A stretch of 64,000 bases of DNA from Alviniconcha marisindica. Its lineage: Eukaryota > Mollusca > Gastropoda > Provannidae. The DNA lies in NCBI GenBank assembly GCA_018857735.1, contig JABMCL010001305.1:62001-126000 (forward strand), read 5' to 3'. The notes under the pieces are model-generated. The model was given only the letters and a program-made list of their open reading frames with translations, did not search any database and was not told the DNA's origin. Below, piece by piece: positions 1 through 56,669 of this stretch; positions within the stretch are counted from its first letter, which is position 1; every line of letters begins with the position of its first letter. The translations under genes were made by a program, and so were the position numbers.

Positions 1-127
1 TCAATGATATGTTTTTAATGCCAAGTCAACCTTGTAGGTCATGTCAGGGCCTTATGGATCAACGATATGTTTTTAATGCCAAGTCAACCTTGTAGGTCAT
101 GTCAGGGCCTCACTGATCAGCGATATG
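1..127. repeat. 58-bp tandem repeat, about 2.1 copies
   Basis: GATATGTTTTTAATGCC recurs at 6 and 64, with a truncated third GATATGG near 122. Each unit contains one copy of the dispersed motif (TTAATGCC, AGTCAACC, TCAGGGC). The array may continue beyond the left edge. Confidence 0.85.
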
Positions 128-548
128 GTGCAGGTGGAACCAGTTACAGGAGCTGTCTAAGTGGAAGACAGAACAACTGCAGTTGGCACACCCACTACAT
201 AGCAACCTCAGGCATCAGTTCTGGCTGTTGAGGACCTCACTGGCGATGAAGCTTTTTGCCAACCAGACAACCTGCAGTGCATGGCTGCCTATGTGTAGAG
301 AACCGGAGTTCCCATTTGAATGATCAAGAGGATGAAGAAGAGATAGTTAGCTCTTGGATTTTAACATCACATCAACTGCACTGGGTCACCTCAGGACAAT
401 GAAGAAGAAGAAAGTGGAAGATTTGTGGGGCCGTTACCCAAAACACACAAGAAAAATGCATTTCTTCTAAAGCATTTTAGCAGTTATTTTACACAACCTT
501 TGTAACTGCTTCATTAAACTGAAAATTGTATCTATTTGAGCTGCTTAC
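1..548 (-). other. Laminin intron (3' part off window)
   Basis: Non-coding. It holds a 58-bp direct tandem repeat (1-127) and a related copy of the dispersed TTAAC...TCAGGAC motif at 357-402. No exon was found here. Confidence 0.7.
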
Positions 549-43374
<42,826 letters not shown>

Positions 43375-45439
43375 CTGAAAAGACAGTAATCGATCAAGTT
43401 TAGGAAGCGATCAATGAAAAACTCCAGACCAACCCAATGTTCGATCAGGCACTGTTTGGTGTTATCTTGTCAAGCATGCATGAACTGTGTGTAAAAGTCT
43501 AAAACTATTTGAGTTATTTCCCATGCTCGGAAAACTTTAGCTAGGACTTGCAAAGTTGCAAAACAAAACGAACGATCGTGATGTTTTTCCATAAGTTTAG
43601 GAATCAATTGCAGCAAAATAACGGCAAGCAAAACAATGTGCGAAGTGCCAAACAAGACCCACCTTTCACTCTACACTGTGTTCCCACATCTCACACCACC
43701 GAATACAGGTTCTATTCAGACAGTCGGCTTTATGGCGAGACAGCGCTAAATTTAGGTTGTGCTGCGATGAATTAACTTGCTATGAACTTTGAACTTTTTC
43801 AAACCGGTAGAAATGCGCCAAAGTATAGAGAAGTAATAAACAACTGTTAGTTATACGCTTTTAGTGCCAAAACTATAACAGAACGGCACCAAAAATATTT
43901 GAAACTCGTTTTTGTAGTTAATGCTTAGGGAGTTTGTCTCAACAGCGGAACAGCCACGAGGATTTTCTGTCTATAGACATTTTATTTTTATGCTCTTAAA
44001 AATAACATCCTTTGGAATGGAACTGTTCATACTTGACTTTATACACTAATGTATTTTTATTATTAGTTAATTAAACGAAAACCAATAAAAACATGTCAAA
44101 ATTGCAGTTTTAAGTAAATGTTTCTTTTTGACGTCATTTCCTACACAGCAGACGAGACGAATGAGGACACGAACGTGATTCCGTAAGTTCTAAATTGTAT
44201 ACGTCTGTTTCTTTGGCTGTGGGTGCTTTTACAACTCCAACGTTTTTCTTGTGCATCACCCTGTAACAGTTTTGTATTGTAATATCAAATTTAACCATCG
44301 ATGATTGTACTCTTCTCTTATTTCTGAGAAAAAAATTCGTTTCACTTGGGTATCGGTCCAGGGGAAGTAACCATGATTCGTCTTTGGCCTGTCTTTCGTT
44401 GCGTAAACCGCCGGTTTTATAGAGGGATTTTTTTTTTTTTTTTTTAGACTGTCATTTATTAGCCAGATTTTTGGCAATACTTGCGTGTCTTTGTAGGGGA
44501 TTCCCACACGGCAGTGTGTAAACCAAGTTTTTAACAACGATAACTCCATCTGGAGTTTAACTCAACTGTAACGAGCGGAGGTACACAAATCTTATTCATA
44601 CAGGGGATGTTTGCGGTAATTCAACCAGTAATGATGAGTTGCAGACAGCGAAAATACTCTTCGTGATGATTTCATGCAAGCATTCACAGAAAATTGAACA
44701 CACGTTTGTTAGTAAAGCCATAGGTACTGACACATGTATACGTGTGTACGATGTACATGTGTGTGTGACACGATGAAGCAGTTTTGCAAGACTGAATAAA
44801 AAGTGAATCGCAACAGAAAGCAACTCTTAATTTTTCAAAAATGTCCGTTAATGACAGGAACTGCTTACCAGATACTGCTGTTTTGTGCAGAACCCTTAGA
44901 AGAAGAAAAAATCCAAAAACAGTGCTGTTTCTCAAACAATTTTTTTAAATTATAAATTTGCTAGTTTAACTAACAGTAAATCATTAAATCAAATGACACA
45001 CCAAGCTGTAGAATACCAAAAGTCAAAAGAAAACCACAGATGAGTCTTACAGTTTACTGTGCCACATGAGCTGTTGAATGATACTGTACGCATGCTTACT
45101 CCTTCTAGTTCATCTTATTGGTATATTACATGTATACTAAAAATACTAATTCTTAGACGAGCCCTTGCCTTGCAAAACATGAGGTGGTCAAAGAACTCCA
45201 GCAGGTCCAGTCAGCAGCCAGCCTGATCAAGTCCCTCTAACACCTTTTGACAGTCTCCAGGTCCCTGTTCACCATCTGTCATTGTTCATCTTTGACCATT
45301 ATCCTCTTTTCTTCTGGTGCGGTTTCCACTGAAGCACTTGGTTTACACAATTGCAGGTGTGGAGGGTTGTAATCTGGCCTTGTAGTTGAACCAGCTGAGA
45401 CTGTGTTTGCAAGTATATATATATTAATATTATATATCA

Positions 45440-45645
45440 CGATGAATATGGGGCGCTGGTTGGCTCACCCTCACGGCCTCAGACTTCTTTGCTTGAAATT
45501 AAGTTGCTCCATTTGAATCTTTTGATACCCAGGATCTTTAGGAGGCATTTGCTGTCAAAGGAGTGTAGTTTGCTCTCATGGCTGGTTTTCAGGTGCCAAG
45601 TTTTGCTGCCATATGATACAGACTCATAATACATTCTGGTATATA
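45440..45645 (-). mobile_element. LINE reverse-transcriptase remnant
   Basis: The minus-strand frame reads MYYESVSYGSKTWHLKTSHE, then SKCLLKILGIKRFKWSNLIS. The YGSxTWxL...RxLxFxxxCLxxILxI pattern is common in the C-terminal part of LINE polyproteins. No intact frame. Confidence 0.7.
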
Positions 45646-46261
45646 TATATATAGATATTGTATTTGTTTTATTTGTAATGAAATCAACATGACAACTGGC
45701 ATGCAGCTTTATTGATTGCTTATCCTAAAAAATACTCAAATGAAGGCAATCCATCTCCTGCAGTGGGCTACAGGTGTATTATATATTATACAAATAAACA
45801 GACCTCTCTCTCTCTCTCTGGTGGCAGTGTTCTGGGGGATCACAAGTCTCTGATAATATTAGTTGTTACTGTGTGTGTGGAGAGGGGGAGGGTCTGTGTG
45901 TGGGTTTGGGTGTGGTTTGTGGGTGTGCATGACTGTAAATTAGGATGTGAGAGTGATGGTGTGTGTGTGTGTGCAGAGAGAGTGAGGGGGGAGAGGGAAG
46001 AAGTGTAAGAGAGTGAAGGGAGTGTAAAAAGCCTCAAGAATGGCTACTGAAGTGGACTAGAGAAAATGAAAGATTATCATGGACTATCAGTGTGATGTAA
46101 CTGGTTTCTACTATCCTGCCTAAAGTCAAATTTGTCTCACAACGCAGTAAAAAAAAAAAGTATTCTCTCCCCCCCCCCTCAGTCTTTTTCTCTCTGGCTC
46201 ATGTCACTGGCATGTGATCATGATGATGAGTCTGATTTTAAAGCAGAAGAATCAGTATAGA

Positions 46262-46340
46262 ATATCATATTTAGGTTAATATGTATCATGTGAGCGCTCA
46301 GGGCGTTGATGAGCGCATGATAAATGTACATTATTATTAT
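46262..46340. repeat. Dispersed repeat, copy B (inverted relative to 7826-7905)
   Basis: ATATGTATCATGTGAGCGCT with flanks is the reverse complement of copy A. Followed by TTA repeats and a long CA tract (46352-46440). Confidence 0.8.
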
Positions 46341-46349
46341 AAATTGTTA

Positions 46350-46351
<2 letters not shown>

Positions 46352-46440
<89 letters not shown>
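46352..46440. repeat. (CA)n microsatellite
   Basis: About 44 uninterrupted CA dinucleotides. Confidence 0.97.
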
Positions 46441-46441
<1 letters not shown>

Positions 46442-47412
46442 CTTAACTTGTGCCTTGATCACAGAACTTTGGGGTTGACAGAGAAGGGCGAAACAGGTTC
46501 TGGCAGTCAACCTTCATTTAAAGGTTTGCTCAAGAAACCTTTCATTAAATACTTGTATATGATCAGCATGCACTTGTTCTGCAACTAAATGGTATACTTA
46601 TACTGCATACATGTCTTTTTCCTCAAACGTGGGTCTAATTTGGCCTGGACACCCAAAAAGAAAAGATAATAATAATAATAATAATCAATTAAAAATCATA
46701 TTCAAGAAGTATCCCCCACCGAGCACACAAAAATGTTTGCCACTCAGGCTATCAGGAATTGTACTAACTGCAGTTTGCATAAGCCTCCTAATGCTACTGG
46801 CAGTCATGAATTATAAAGTGTCCGCAAAATATTTGCTTTCAATGATGTAACACAGATTTGCAGTGACAACTTTACTTTTGAAGCTGCTATGATGGATGAC
46901 AGTTTTGTATTTTTAGTGGTTGTTGCCACAGTTGGTGACATTTGAAGTTGCAATGTCTTTCAAAAAAAGCAAACAAAAAACAAACAAACAATGGTTTGCA
47001 GCTGCAAACATGCACTTTTTGCCCTGATATGACCGCCACAGTTGATGAGGCATTAAAAACCAATTATTCATTTTTCTAAACTTGCATTTTTTGGTGACAG
47101 TTATGGTTTTGCAGCAACAGAAAATGGAAAGCAGTTTTGCAGTATAACTAACTTTAACAGCAGCAAATTAAACATGCACTTTGCAGCAAGAGTTTTGCTT
47201 TTGCAGCTGCAAAACAGGAGACACTCTGGCAGTGACAGACTAGCCTCAACTTTGCAGTTGAAACACTAGTGTCACATGTTTTCAAGTGCAACATACTGAA
47301 CTAGTTGTAGAATATCTGCAGCTGCAAGAATGCCCTTTGGCTTAAAAACAAAACAAACAAACAAACTCAGCAACCGTACTACTACTAGTAACAACAACAG
47401 TATTAGTGTTAC

Positions 47413-48158
47413 GAACGGATATGAGAAGCAGCTCAATATATACCGGTACAAGCACTGATACGAGATCTTTTACTGGTGCACCCAGTACAAGATCATATAC
47501 CAGCACAGTGCCTATATGTGAAAAAAATTACCCATCTCATATGGGTCGCGTCAGTATATAATGGTCAACCCGTTGTGTGACAGCCTTAACCAGTCTGTCA
47601 CCTTATAATATTGGAACACTGCAATTCCTTTAGGAGAGGGACATCAGACATCCTCACCTCCCTTTGTGGGATAGAACAAGTCTCTCTAGTAGCACTGTAG
47701 CAGTAGAACCAGAACAATAGAAGCCACAGAAGAAAAAATTTAAATGCAAAATACAGTACTGTTACTACTGACAAATTATTCTTGATGGCACAGATTGCTA
47801 TTATGAATTGAGCAAAGACACCAAAAATTGAACAACGCCATTTTACAAGCAGATACCCCCACCCCACCTCCAATCTAGTCCATCTAGACTTTCTCTTTTG
47901 CTTGTGCCTGTTGCAGACACAGACTGAGTTTGTTACTTTTAGAACTAGGATTATTGGTAGGTGCTGCACTGGCTGGTGGGACACGACTGACACAGTACTG
48001 GGCCGCGCCTATATATATATATATATCGACCCTGTATGTCTACAGTGATCTCATATAGGTGCTGTGTCAGTATATGATCTCATACTGGGCTCACCAGCAT
48101 AAGATCTCGTATTGGCGCTTGTGTCGGTATACACTAATCCGGCCGTTTCTCATATCGG
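47413..48158. mobile_element. Foldback/MITE-like element with about 110-bp inverted arms
   Basis: The left arm (47413-47521) carries GGATATGAGAA, ATACGAGATCTT and CAGTACAAGATCATATAC. The right arm (48042-48158), read in reverse, carries CGATATGAGAAACGGCC, ATACGAGATCTTATGC and CAGTATGAGATCATATAC in the same order. The roughly 520-bp core has no coding frame of note. Exact ends and target-site duplication are not clear by eye. Confidence 0.7.
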
Positions 48159-50838
48159 TTTTTAAATTATTATTGTTTTAATTTCCTTTTCTTTTTTTTC
48201 TTCTTTTTTTTAATGATTTTTCTTTAATTTGAGAGTATTTAGGTTTTGGTTTGACACAGAGAAAGCATTATTCCAGGTAATTTTGGTTTTGCTATAACTA
48301 AGTATTAGTGTATGCAGGTTGAGAGAAAGGGGGCGTATGTATAAGAGTGTGCATGTGCATGTGATTCATGATTTGAGATATGTTCTTCGTTGTGCAATCG
48401 AACGACAGCTTTAATTTCCCACTGGGATTAATAAAATATATTGTTATTGTTATTATTGTTAAAATTAGTGTTGTTCAAACTGTGTTCAGATGCAGCCTGA
48501 AGTTGGCTCATTTGCACCTGCAGATGTTTGTTGAGTGCAAAAATGGGAGGCACTGAGACTTAAACAGGCAAAAAACCACCCAACCCCAAAACTTGGGTTT
48601 GTTGTTCGTTTGCTCTGCTGCAACTGAGGTTGGCTGGTTTTTCTCTGCAAAACTAGCTGCCTCCAGCTTTTGCAAAGCGGTAAAGCCAAGCAAAAGTGGT
48701 GTAGGCATGCAGCAACACATCTGTGTTCATAGCATCAAAGGTGCAGCAAGCAACAAAATTTGCGGACCGCAACGCACTACTGTTGTGGCAACGACCACCG
48801 ATCGTAGTTTGTCCAGCCGCGCCATAGCCGCGTGCCAGATATCACGTACACCACTGCTGCAGTGCAGCGGTACCGCTTTACAAACGTTTGGTATTCCCGG
48901 ACGTTCAGTGAATGAACGCGTAAGTACACTGGTACGTGCTTTTCGCCTTCTCGGTGATTGGTTGCTTGATACTAGTAGTCTTGCCGGTACCTGTCGGACA
49001 GTTTCCTAGTAAATGACTGTGAAAAGGCGTCGAGGAAAAAAACAAAGGACATGTTTTTACAGTGGGTTGGGAAGACTGACGGTGTTTCGACGACTGATTG
49101 TTTCTTGATATTTCAGTGTTTTAACGCCCAGTGATCGATACGACACATAGTAGGAAGAGAAAGAAGAGACCGTTGATTTATGATCATGATTTTGACTGTC
49201 AGCTTGTACTTGGAGATGAGCGCACATCACCCGCCTACTGATTTCCAAAACGTTCACACGGGCCTGATTCAGTGATCGATGGATTGTCGGGTCAAAAACT
49301 GACAGGCTGACCAGGAGGCGCGCCGTCATTTTCACTGGTGCCGGCCATAGCCTCCGCTAACGAGGTGATTTTTTTTCATGCACGGTTATCTCAGTGTAAC
49401 GAAGGTGTAATCATTGGAATTACCCTGACCGCGTGTCCGTGTATTAAAATTGTGTCCAGACCGGACCGGTTTTGTAACCAAACTTCGGCCGTGAGAGGCA
49501 AGGACAATTTTTTCCGACACACCCTTCCGTGCAAAGTGTGAGCCAGCCAGTCATCCCGATGGCAGTTTTATTTGGGAATCAAGTTAATCCGCCGTTGCAA
49601 ACTGTTGCCGGCTTCAGTGTTGACACGTTCATGCGGCAGTGCCGCGAGCCACCGGTCGGAGGTCACGGACTGACAGAACGACTGAGTGTAGACTCTCGTC
49701 ACTCTGCTACTGTGCGCAGTCGTCTTCAAGTTTCGTTTTCTTGTTTTCTCGCTGACACTTGTCCGTCAAGATGACGTCAGTATAGGTTCCACGTTTTTCG
49801 GTCATTTTTCTGGGTGTCCTATCAAAAACAGAACTTAAGTGTCGGTTAACTCATCATGGCTGTGTCTACCGTGTTTTTGACACAATATTCAGCTGGGACA
49901 CAATCTCTGGAATACCGAACAGAATAACGGCACCAGTGCGGTTTAACCCGCATTGTGTAAAGTATTATCGGCAGGCAATTATCGCCGCGAACGCTTTACG
50001 TTCAGATTCAGTATGTCAACCCGAAAAGGAACATTATTTTTCCTCTCCCCGCAAGCGAGTATTACAGGCATCTATGCATTATGACTATCTGCAAAAAATG
50101 TCAAAAATTACGTATTATGCACGTCATGTAATAGATTACGAATCGTGTATTAACAGCAATACCAGTAATGGTAGTAGCGGAAAAATCGAAAACGGGAATA
50201 TGTATTGGTCAGTCTGTCTGGAGCTAATTACAGCACTTTTGTGTGAGTAAATTAGTCTTGTATGACTTTTGCATGGCTGAAGAAGCACGAGCCGAAGACT
50301 GGGTAACTTTTCTCTGCGGTATCAGGGGGAAGAATTTGCTCGAAGTGTACCAGACTGGAGATTGTTGGCATTAGTAGCGGCATTGCCCATCATCCAGGGC
50401 AATTTTAACTGAGATACATTGTGTGTAGTGATTAGTGATGATCCCAGTTTATTCAACTGGACAACCAGCACTGTTCAGGTATATTTGATGGCCACCTTTT
50501 ATAACCACGCAGTTGTTTTTACGCGCGTTGTCATTCTGCCCAGAAACCGTGCAAAGGGTTAGCCGCTTTTATCACAGGAAGGCAACTCTTCATAGTTTCA
50601 AGAGAATGTGCTCTTGTTAGAGTTACCTCTCTTACTCCAATGTGCTGCAACATGAAAACGTATGAGAACGATGACAAGGCGAACAACCCACAAACTTTGT
50701 TCAGTTCGCCTTGTACAACCATACTGACATTTATTTCTCTCACCCCACCACCCCCACAAGCTTTTTTGTCAGGCCAACACTGTCTTGAAGTCTACGCTGA
50801 CTGGCCCAGGTCACGCGTAGGTTCTCTCTCTCATAGAG

Positions 50839-50975
50839 CTATGGACCTATATGTACAGGTCCATGCATAGAGCGTAATTTTTTCGCTCCATACTCGCGCT
50901 CCCACTGCAAGCCTCGCTTTCCGGCACCTTGATGAAGGGTGTCGTAAACCGGGCCAGTGCTTGGAGGCAAGGATC
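50839..50975 (-). repeat. Dispersed repeat with palindromic core, copy A
   Basis: Contains ATGGACCTATATGTACAGGT (an imperfect palindrome with its following CCAT), then GCAAGCCTCGCTTTCCGGCA. The reverse complement of the latter is shared with 58146-58205. Confidence 0.7.
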
Positions 50976-51465
50976 GCGTTAAAAGGGCGATTCAGTCGGT
51001 GCCGTGTGTACGCCTTGAATCAACATTGTATTACGGCGGCATGGAAAACGAAATGGTTCCCGTGATCGCGAGCCCTATCTTGAAGTAGCCTCGGTGCTAT
51101 TATTATTATCATTGTTTGATTGTGCGATGTGGCGCCGAGACAGACTAGTCGGCCTTAGCCGTTGTGTTGGCGTCACAGTGTGGCTTCAAGTTTGTTTCCC
51201 CTCTGACACCATTTACAAGGGGTGAAAAGCAGGCTCTGCATGTTTGTACGGTTTCCCCTTTTTCATTCAATAACCCCTTCTTCTTCTTCTTTCTTCTTCT
51301 TTCTTTCTATTTCTTCCTTTCCGTTGCTCTGTATATCTGTATAAACCGATTGCCCCATCGTGCCTACGTTAGCGGTGGGCCGCTGGCGGGTGGGCGTGGC
51401 CACCGAGAACCAGTGTTGCTTACGTCAGGGTGATTGACAAGCTGACTGGGAGGGGTAGCGTGTTG

Positions 51466-51569
51466 TATAAATGCTGACGTAGTTGTAGCGGTCGTTCCAT
51501 TTTCACGCTGGCAACCTTCAGGACGCTGTCCATGACGGAACTCGCTGTCAAGCAGAAAACAAATGTCTG
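51466..51569 (+). promoter_or_regulatory. Candidate TATA/Inr promoter with short first exon
   Basis: TATAAAT at 51466 is followed about 33 bp later by an initiator-like TTCCATTTT (A at 51499), with TGACGTA between them. An ATG at 51532 opens 12 codons (MTELAVKQKTNV) before a good donor, CTG then GTAGGT, at 51570. I do not recognise the peptide. It may be a first exon of an unknown gene, or an alternative ALAS leader: spliced to 63621 the short frame would stop at once (TGA), leaving the ALAS ATG downstream. No direct evidence of transcription. Confidence 0.35.
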
Positions 51570-54569
51570 GTAGGTGTATAGACAGTACATCAGTGTTCTA
51601 GTCTTCTACATTATTTTCTCAGTTCCGTATGAGAGTCAGTCCCAGTTTTACTGGAGTTTGTTTTCATTGGGTCCGACAGAAAGTGAAAAGTTTTAAGGCT
51701 GCTGAAAAAAAAAGTATGATGATAAACATGGTGCTTCAACGTCCGAAGAAACTATAAGGCTTATTGGGTACGGGAATACGATATTTATTGTAGACATACT
51801 AAACTTACTCAATTGCGGCGACTGACATTCAGTTGCTGTTCACTGTTTACATAACAGTTTTGACATCACGCGTATACCCGGAACTGTCGTGTTACGTCCC
51901 GCGGCTGCACCAGATAACACAGTGACTGACTTGTTCACTTGTCATACTGTCAAGTAGTGCCACTAATTCGTTTTTACACAGAGCATGGTACTGAGAATGC
52001 AAGGGAAACGCCGTTTATTTTAACCCCAACCCTAGGGTAAAGCGCAGTTTCCGAGTTGAAGTCTACCGGGTCAGTTGATTGCGTCAGCTGCATCACAGCC
52101 GTCAGGTTTCAACAAAGGGCACGCATTTTACGACTCAAACCACTGGTTTCAGACAGTGACAGGGGAATCGGGAAACCTCGTATAGTTGTCACCCAAATTC
52201 CGTCTTAGTGGCGAAACTGGCGACAGAGTGACTGACATGTCGACTACCACATCACGCTGACAGGAACTTGCTTAAAACCGATAGTGTCAATTCTGTGCCG
52301 GCAGGGCTTTACAGCTGTTAATGTTGGACTTTTTTTTGTAGCCTCATCGAAAATCAGCTACGCATCTGTCGCTGGCGACTGCTTGTATCGTTGGATTTGT
52401 ATTAGGCCTGTAGTGTCCCGCTTTGATCTTATCCTTTCGTAACACCGGCAGTTTACGGCCAAATAAGTACAGTTAAAAACAGTGAATGGTGTAACGGTGT
52501 TTATTTGTTTTTCTTGTTTTGGGTGAAAATATATATTAAGGACTGGTACACAAAGATCGCAGTTAAGGAAATAGAGTTATGATCAGGCGTTTCGTAGTAA
52601 TCGGGATCATAAAATAGGCATGATCATACTTGTTTTGGGTTACAGAAGTGTGTTTACTAAATTAAATAAAAATAAATTGGTCACTGTTAGTGTTTTCTTC
52701 GGTGTTACGTTTTGTGGTACAACATTTCTTCTCATGAACAGTGAAGACGGTTTGTGTATCGCCTTAAATCAGCGGTGTGATTACAGCACAAAATGATTTG
52801 TCCCAGGTGTTTTTACTGAAATGGAGCTTTAAATTCTCGAATATTTTTGATTCTGTTATTTTTTATGTGTCCAGTTGTACACACACACACACAGTGTACA
52901 CGCACGTGCGCACGCACGAGTGCGTCTGCTATAAATACCTCGATGTACATACAGTACATGTATTACTTCTGTATTTCATTCCAGTTGAGTCGTTTTTATG
53001 TTGTCAGGTTATGGGAGGTCACACAGTACAGAGTATCATCAGTTCTGCTTTAGCGTTTCAAATAAAGTGTAAAACGCCGTGCCCTGTCGGGCCGGCCTGG
53101 TTTCCGACCTCCACCCCCACCACCCACCCTGCCCACCCCAGTTGATGCACAGGTACGAAAACAGCAGCTGGCTTTCCTCTGTACTTGATATCGGCAGTGC
53201 AAACGGAAGGCAAGCTCACGGAGAGGGGGGAGAGAGAGAGAGACAGACAGAGACAGAGAGATTGATTGATTGTTTAATTAATTAAACTTTATTTCTCAAC
53301 GGTGAAGATACTAGCACAAAGGCCGACTCACATATCTGCCGTTGCTACAGTACTACTAATTTAACCAAGACATTCACAGTGAAATATCATGATAAAAGGA
53401 TATAGACAAATAGAACATCAGTAATAATAATAGAGACAGCGACCGCAACGGAAATGATAGAAAAAAAAGAAAAAAAATTAAAGCAGTGAAAAACAACTGG
53501 AGCGAACAGGTAAAAACAAAAAACAAAACATTTTGGGCAATTTACAGAGAGAGCAGGGGAAGGGGAGGAATAAAATTAAGCTTAAGAAAACGACAACAAA
53601 GAAAAGGAATAGGATACTAAATAAAATAAAATAATAAAACCACCACCAGAGAGAGAGGGAGAGAGAGATGAAGACGAAGAAGAAAAAGGATAAATAAACA
53701 AACAAAACAAAAAAAGTACTTGATGTCTGCAGCACACGCGGAAGGCAAGCTCATGAGATGATTCTGTAATGTATACAGTGACATAGTTAACACGACTACA
53801 TAGCGATTTTGTGGTCGTGCATGGCTGTAATGACGACCATCCGTGGCAAAATCAATCAATAAAAAACGCTTAAATGTTCGCCTTTTCTCGGAGACTGATT
53901 TACAGTTTGTAATACCGGTTTGGATGAGCGTCCCCGATTTTAAAGTCACTGCCGGGAGTCAGACTGCTAAAGCTATATGTTGAAAAGCTAAACTAAAATT
54001 AGTGTTTTTTAAATGAGAAGTTCATATGTAATCGGGATCCAGCTTTGTATGATTGTTACATATAGGACGTGATGACGTACATAATCCGCCAAGCAATAGC
54101 GGCGACATGGAAGGTAAATTGAAACGTTTCCTGCTTCGACACGAAATGCTGACGTTTTGCACGAATACTGTTTAATCGGATCTTTGAAACTCAGTTTGTA
54201 TTATTTTAAACGTTCGTCGAGCTTTGTACGTTTATTATTGTTACGGTCATTGACGATTGAGAGAATCACCCCCTCCCCCCTCCCCCCCCCCCCCCCACCA
54301 CCACCACCACCCGGTTTTGACTCGGCATTCTTCTCTTCTTGTCCTTTCTGCGGATGTGAGCGGTATTGTTATGTGTGCGTTTGTTTGGTCTTCCAAAGCT
54401 CGCAGGTATACGGTGTGCGTGACGAATGTGTATGAGAACAATGTTTTCTCTGCCCTTTTTCTTTCTTTTTTTGTTTGTTCTCTCTCCTTGAGCTCTGAAG
54501 AACGACATGTGTGCTGCACGTAGGTGAAATGCAATACTGGCATATACCACAGGCATTTGATTTGGTTTT

Positions 54570-54612
<43 letters not shown>

Positions 54613-54622
54613 GTGTGTGTGT
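54570..54622. repeat. (GT)n microsatellite
   Basis: About 25 GT dinucleotides with one interruption. Confidence 0.95.
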
Positions 54623-56669
54623 GACTCGCATGGGCACAAAGTCTTTGTATTGATCAATATTTGGCCAGCCGGCTGGTTAAGTGCCTGTCGTGTCGAAAAC
54701 GTTAACGTTGCGAAATAAGTAAGTAAACATTATGTTTTACGTCCTCAGAAGCGAGATGGCTTATTACGGCCGGGGAAAGGCTCCCAAGTCTAACTTTTTC
54801 GTGAGAGTCCAGTTCACCTCTTGATCTCGTGCGATCGCCTGGACTCTGAGTAAACGTTGCGATTTTCGCGGACACCATTTAATCAATTAATGTGATCAAG
54901 GTGAAACTGTGTGTGATGGTGCTACTGGTCGAGCTTTACCTGCTATTACCACTTTTAGTGACTTTGACCATATTGCAAGGTCACAGCAGTTTTTTTATTT
55001 TTTTATTTATTTATTTTATCAGAAAACTTCTCATTCGATTAAGTTAAAACTTCTGTATCATTGTCGATTACATCTTTGACTAGAGCATGTTGATAGCATC
55101 GAATAGAGCATGAATATGCTACTATAAATTATTTTCTGTCTCATGTAATCAAATTATTTTCTGTCTCATGTAATCATAACTGACGTGTTTCCTGATGTGA
55201 CAAACACGTTAACAATGGCTTTTCATCCCGGACACAATTTAAACGAGGTCTTCCAAATTTTACATGATTGTAAGTCTGATTCGGACTATGTTTGACGACG
55301 TGTACCTTGTTTTAAGGTTGCAGGCGTTGGAAACATAAACTGCGAATTTGCTCCCCCCCCCCCCCCCTCTCTCTCTCTCTCTTCTCTCTTCCCCCCCCCC
55401 CCCCCCCCAGCTCCCGTTTTGGAGTATAATTTTCCAGAAAAAGAAGAAGAAAAAATCCCTTAGAAATCAATGAGCGGAGTTAGAGGAAAGGGTACTAAAA
55501 TAGATAAAGCAATGACATAGCAAGTTTGCATCCTCTTTGACGTCCTGGTAAGGGCTCATCGGCCCAGCCCGCATGCTATTTGCATAAATGTTCGCAATAT
55601 CATCGTGCTTCGTTTATTGTTCTTGTTTCCGCCTGACCTTTATTCCATGTCCCTGTTGTGGAGAAAACGGTTCGCAGATGTCTGTATGTGCACGCCATTT
55701 CCGAACATGGCTGTGCACGCCAGTTCCGTAGCCGTCTTTCAGTTGCTCTTGGTGAACTGAGCCCGGACATTACTGGGAGAAGAAAGGTGCGTGTGCGGAT
55801 GGGGGAGTGGGAGTGAAGTGCTACGCACAGACACAAACCGACGAACACGTTTCTTGTCCACAATAAAATTTCATATCCCTGTCATAGCATAGCGTCATTG
55901 CCCATACTGAGCCTAGACTGCAGCCACCAGTCACACAACATGCTGTTTCTGAGTCAGCAAGAAAACCTCTGTGTGCAACCAGAGACTACAGAAAACAACA
56001 ATGTTCACATATTGGGCATGCCAGGAACGAACCACCTGTATAATCAAGTGGGTGGGCCCGACAGCACTCGCTGAAACCACGGCGACAAGAACTGCCGCAT
56101 CGGCGCACTGAACAGACTGCTTTGCAGCCAGCGGCTTCGGCTTCTTGTGCAGAGTTTCTAGACAGAGTTTCAGTGTTGGGAGATCACTCTCTAGTGAACC
56201 TTTCCCGTACCTATGCTTAACCTTTGCTGTGTTTGCATCAGCCTAAGTTGACACGGTAGCTTCAGGCTAAGGTAAAGCAGTAAAGCTTGTCTGTCACTAA
56301 CGTATAATTATGGTAAACCCTTACCGTGCCCGCTCCCTTCGCACTGAGGCATATGGCAAACCTTTTCTGCGCCTATCATTGTATTGACCCTGTGCCTGCT
56401 TCAAACTGAAATGAACAAAATATGGGAAACCTTTTCTGCGCTTGCTTCAGGCAGAAGTGTACGTCGTGTGGCGGTCTAAACTGAAGGGTAATGTAGACCA
56501 TTGCTGTGCCTGCTTCAGGCGCGTACTAGTATTTATTTTGTTTTGCTTACTCCCATAGCCGGACGGGTCACGGTATGGTGGCTACTGAGTGGACCGCTAG
56601 GCTCAGGCTCTGGTGATATTAGCTCTCCCGTTGCCTGCTGTAACATTTTGACCGTGTTATGGTTGTATT

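Noticed and set aside
49936..50250. 104-codon plus-strand frame in the intergenic region
   Set aside because: Begins at GTG, shows no family feature and no convincing start or splice sites. Could be a real exon but unsupported.
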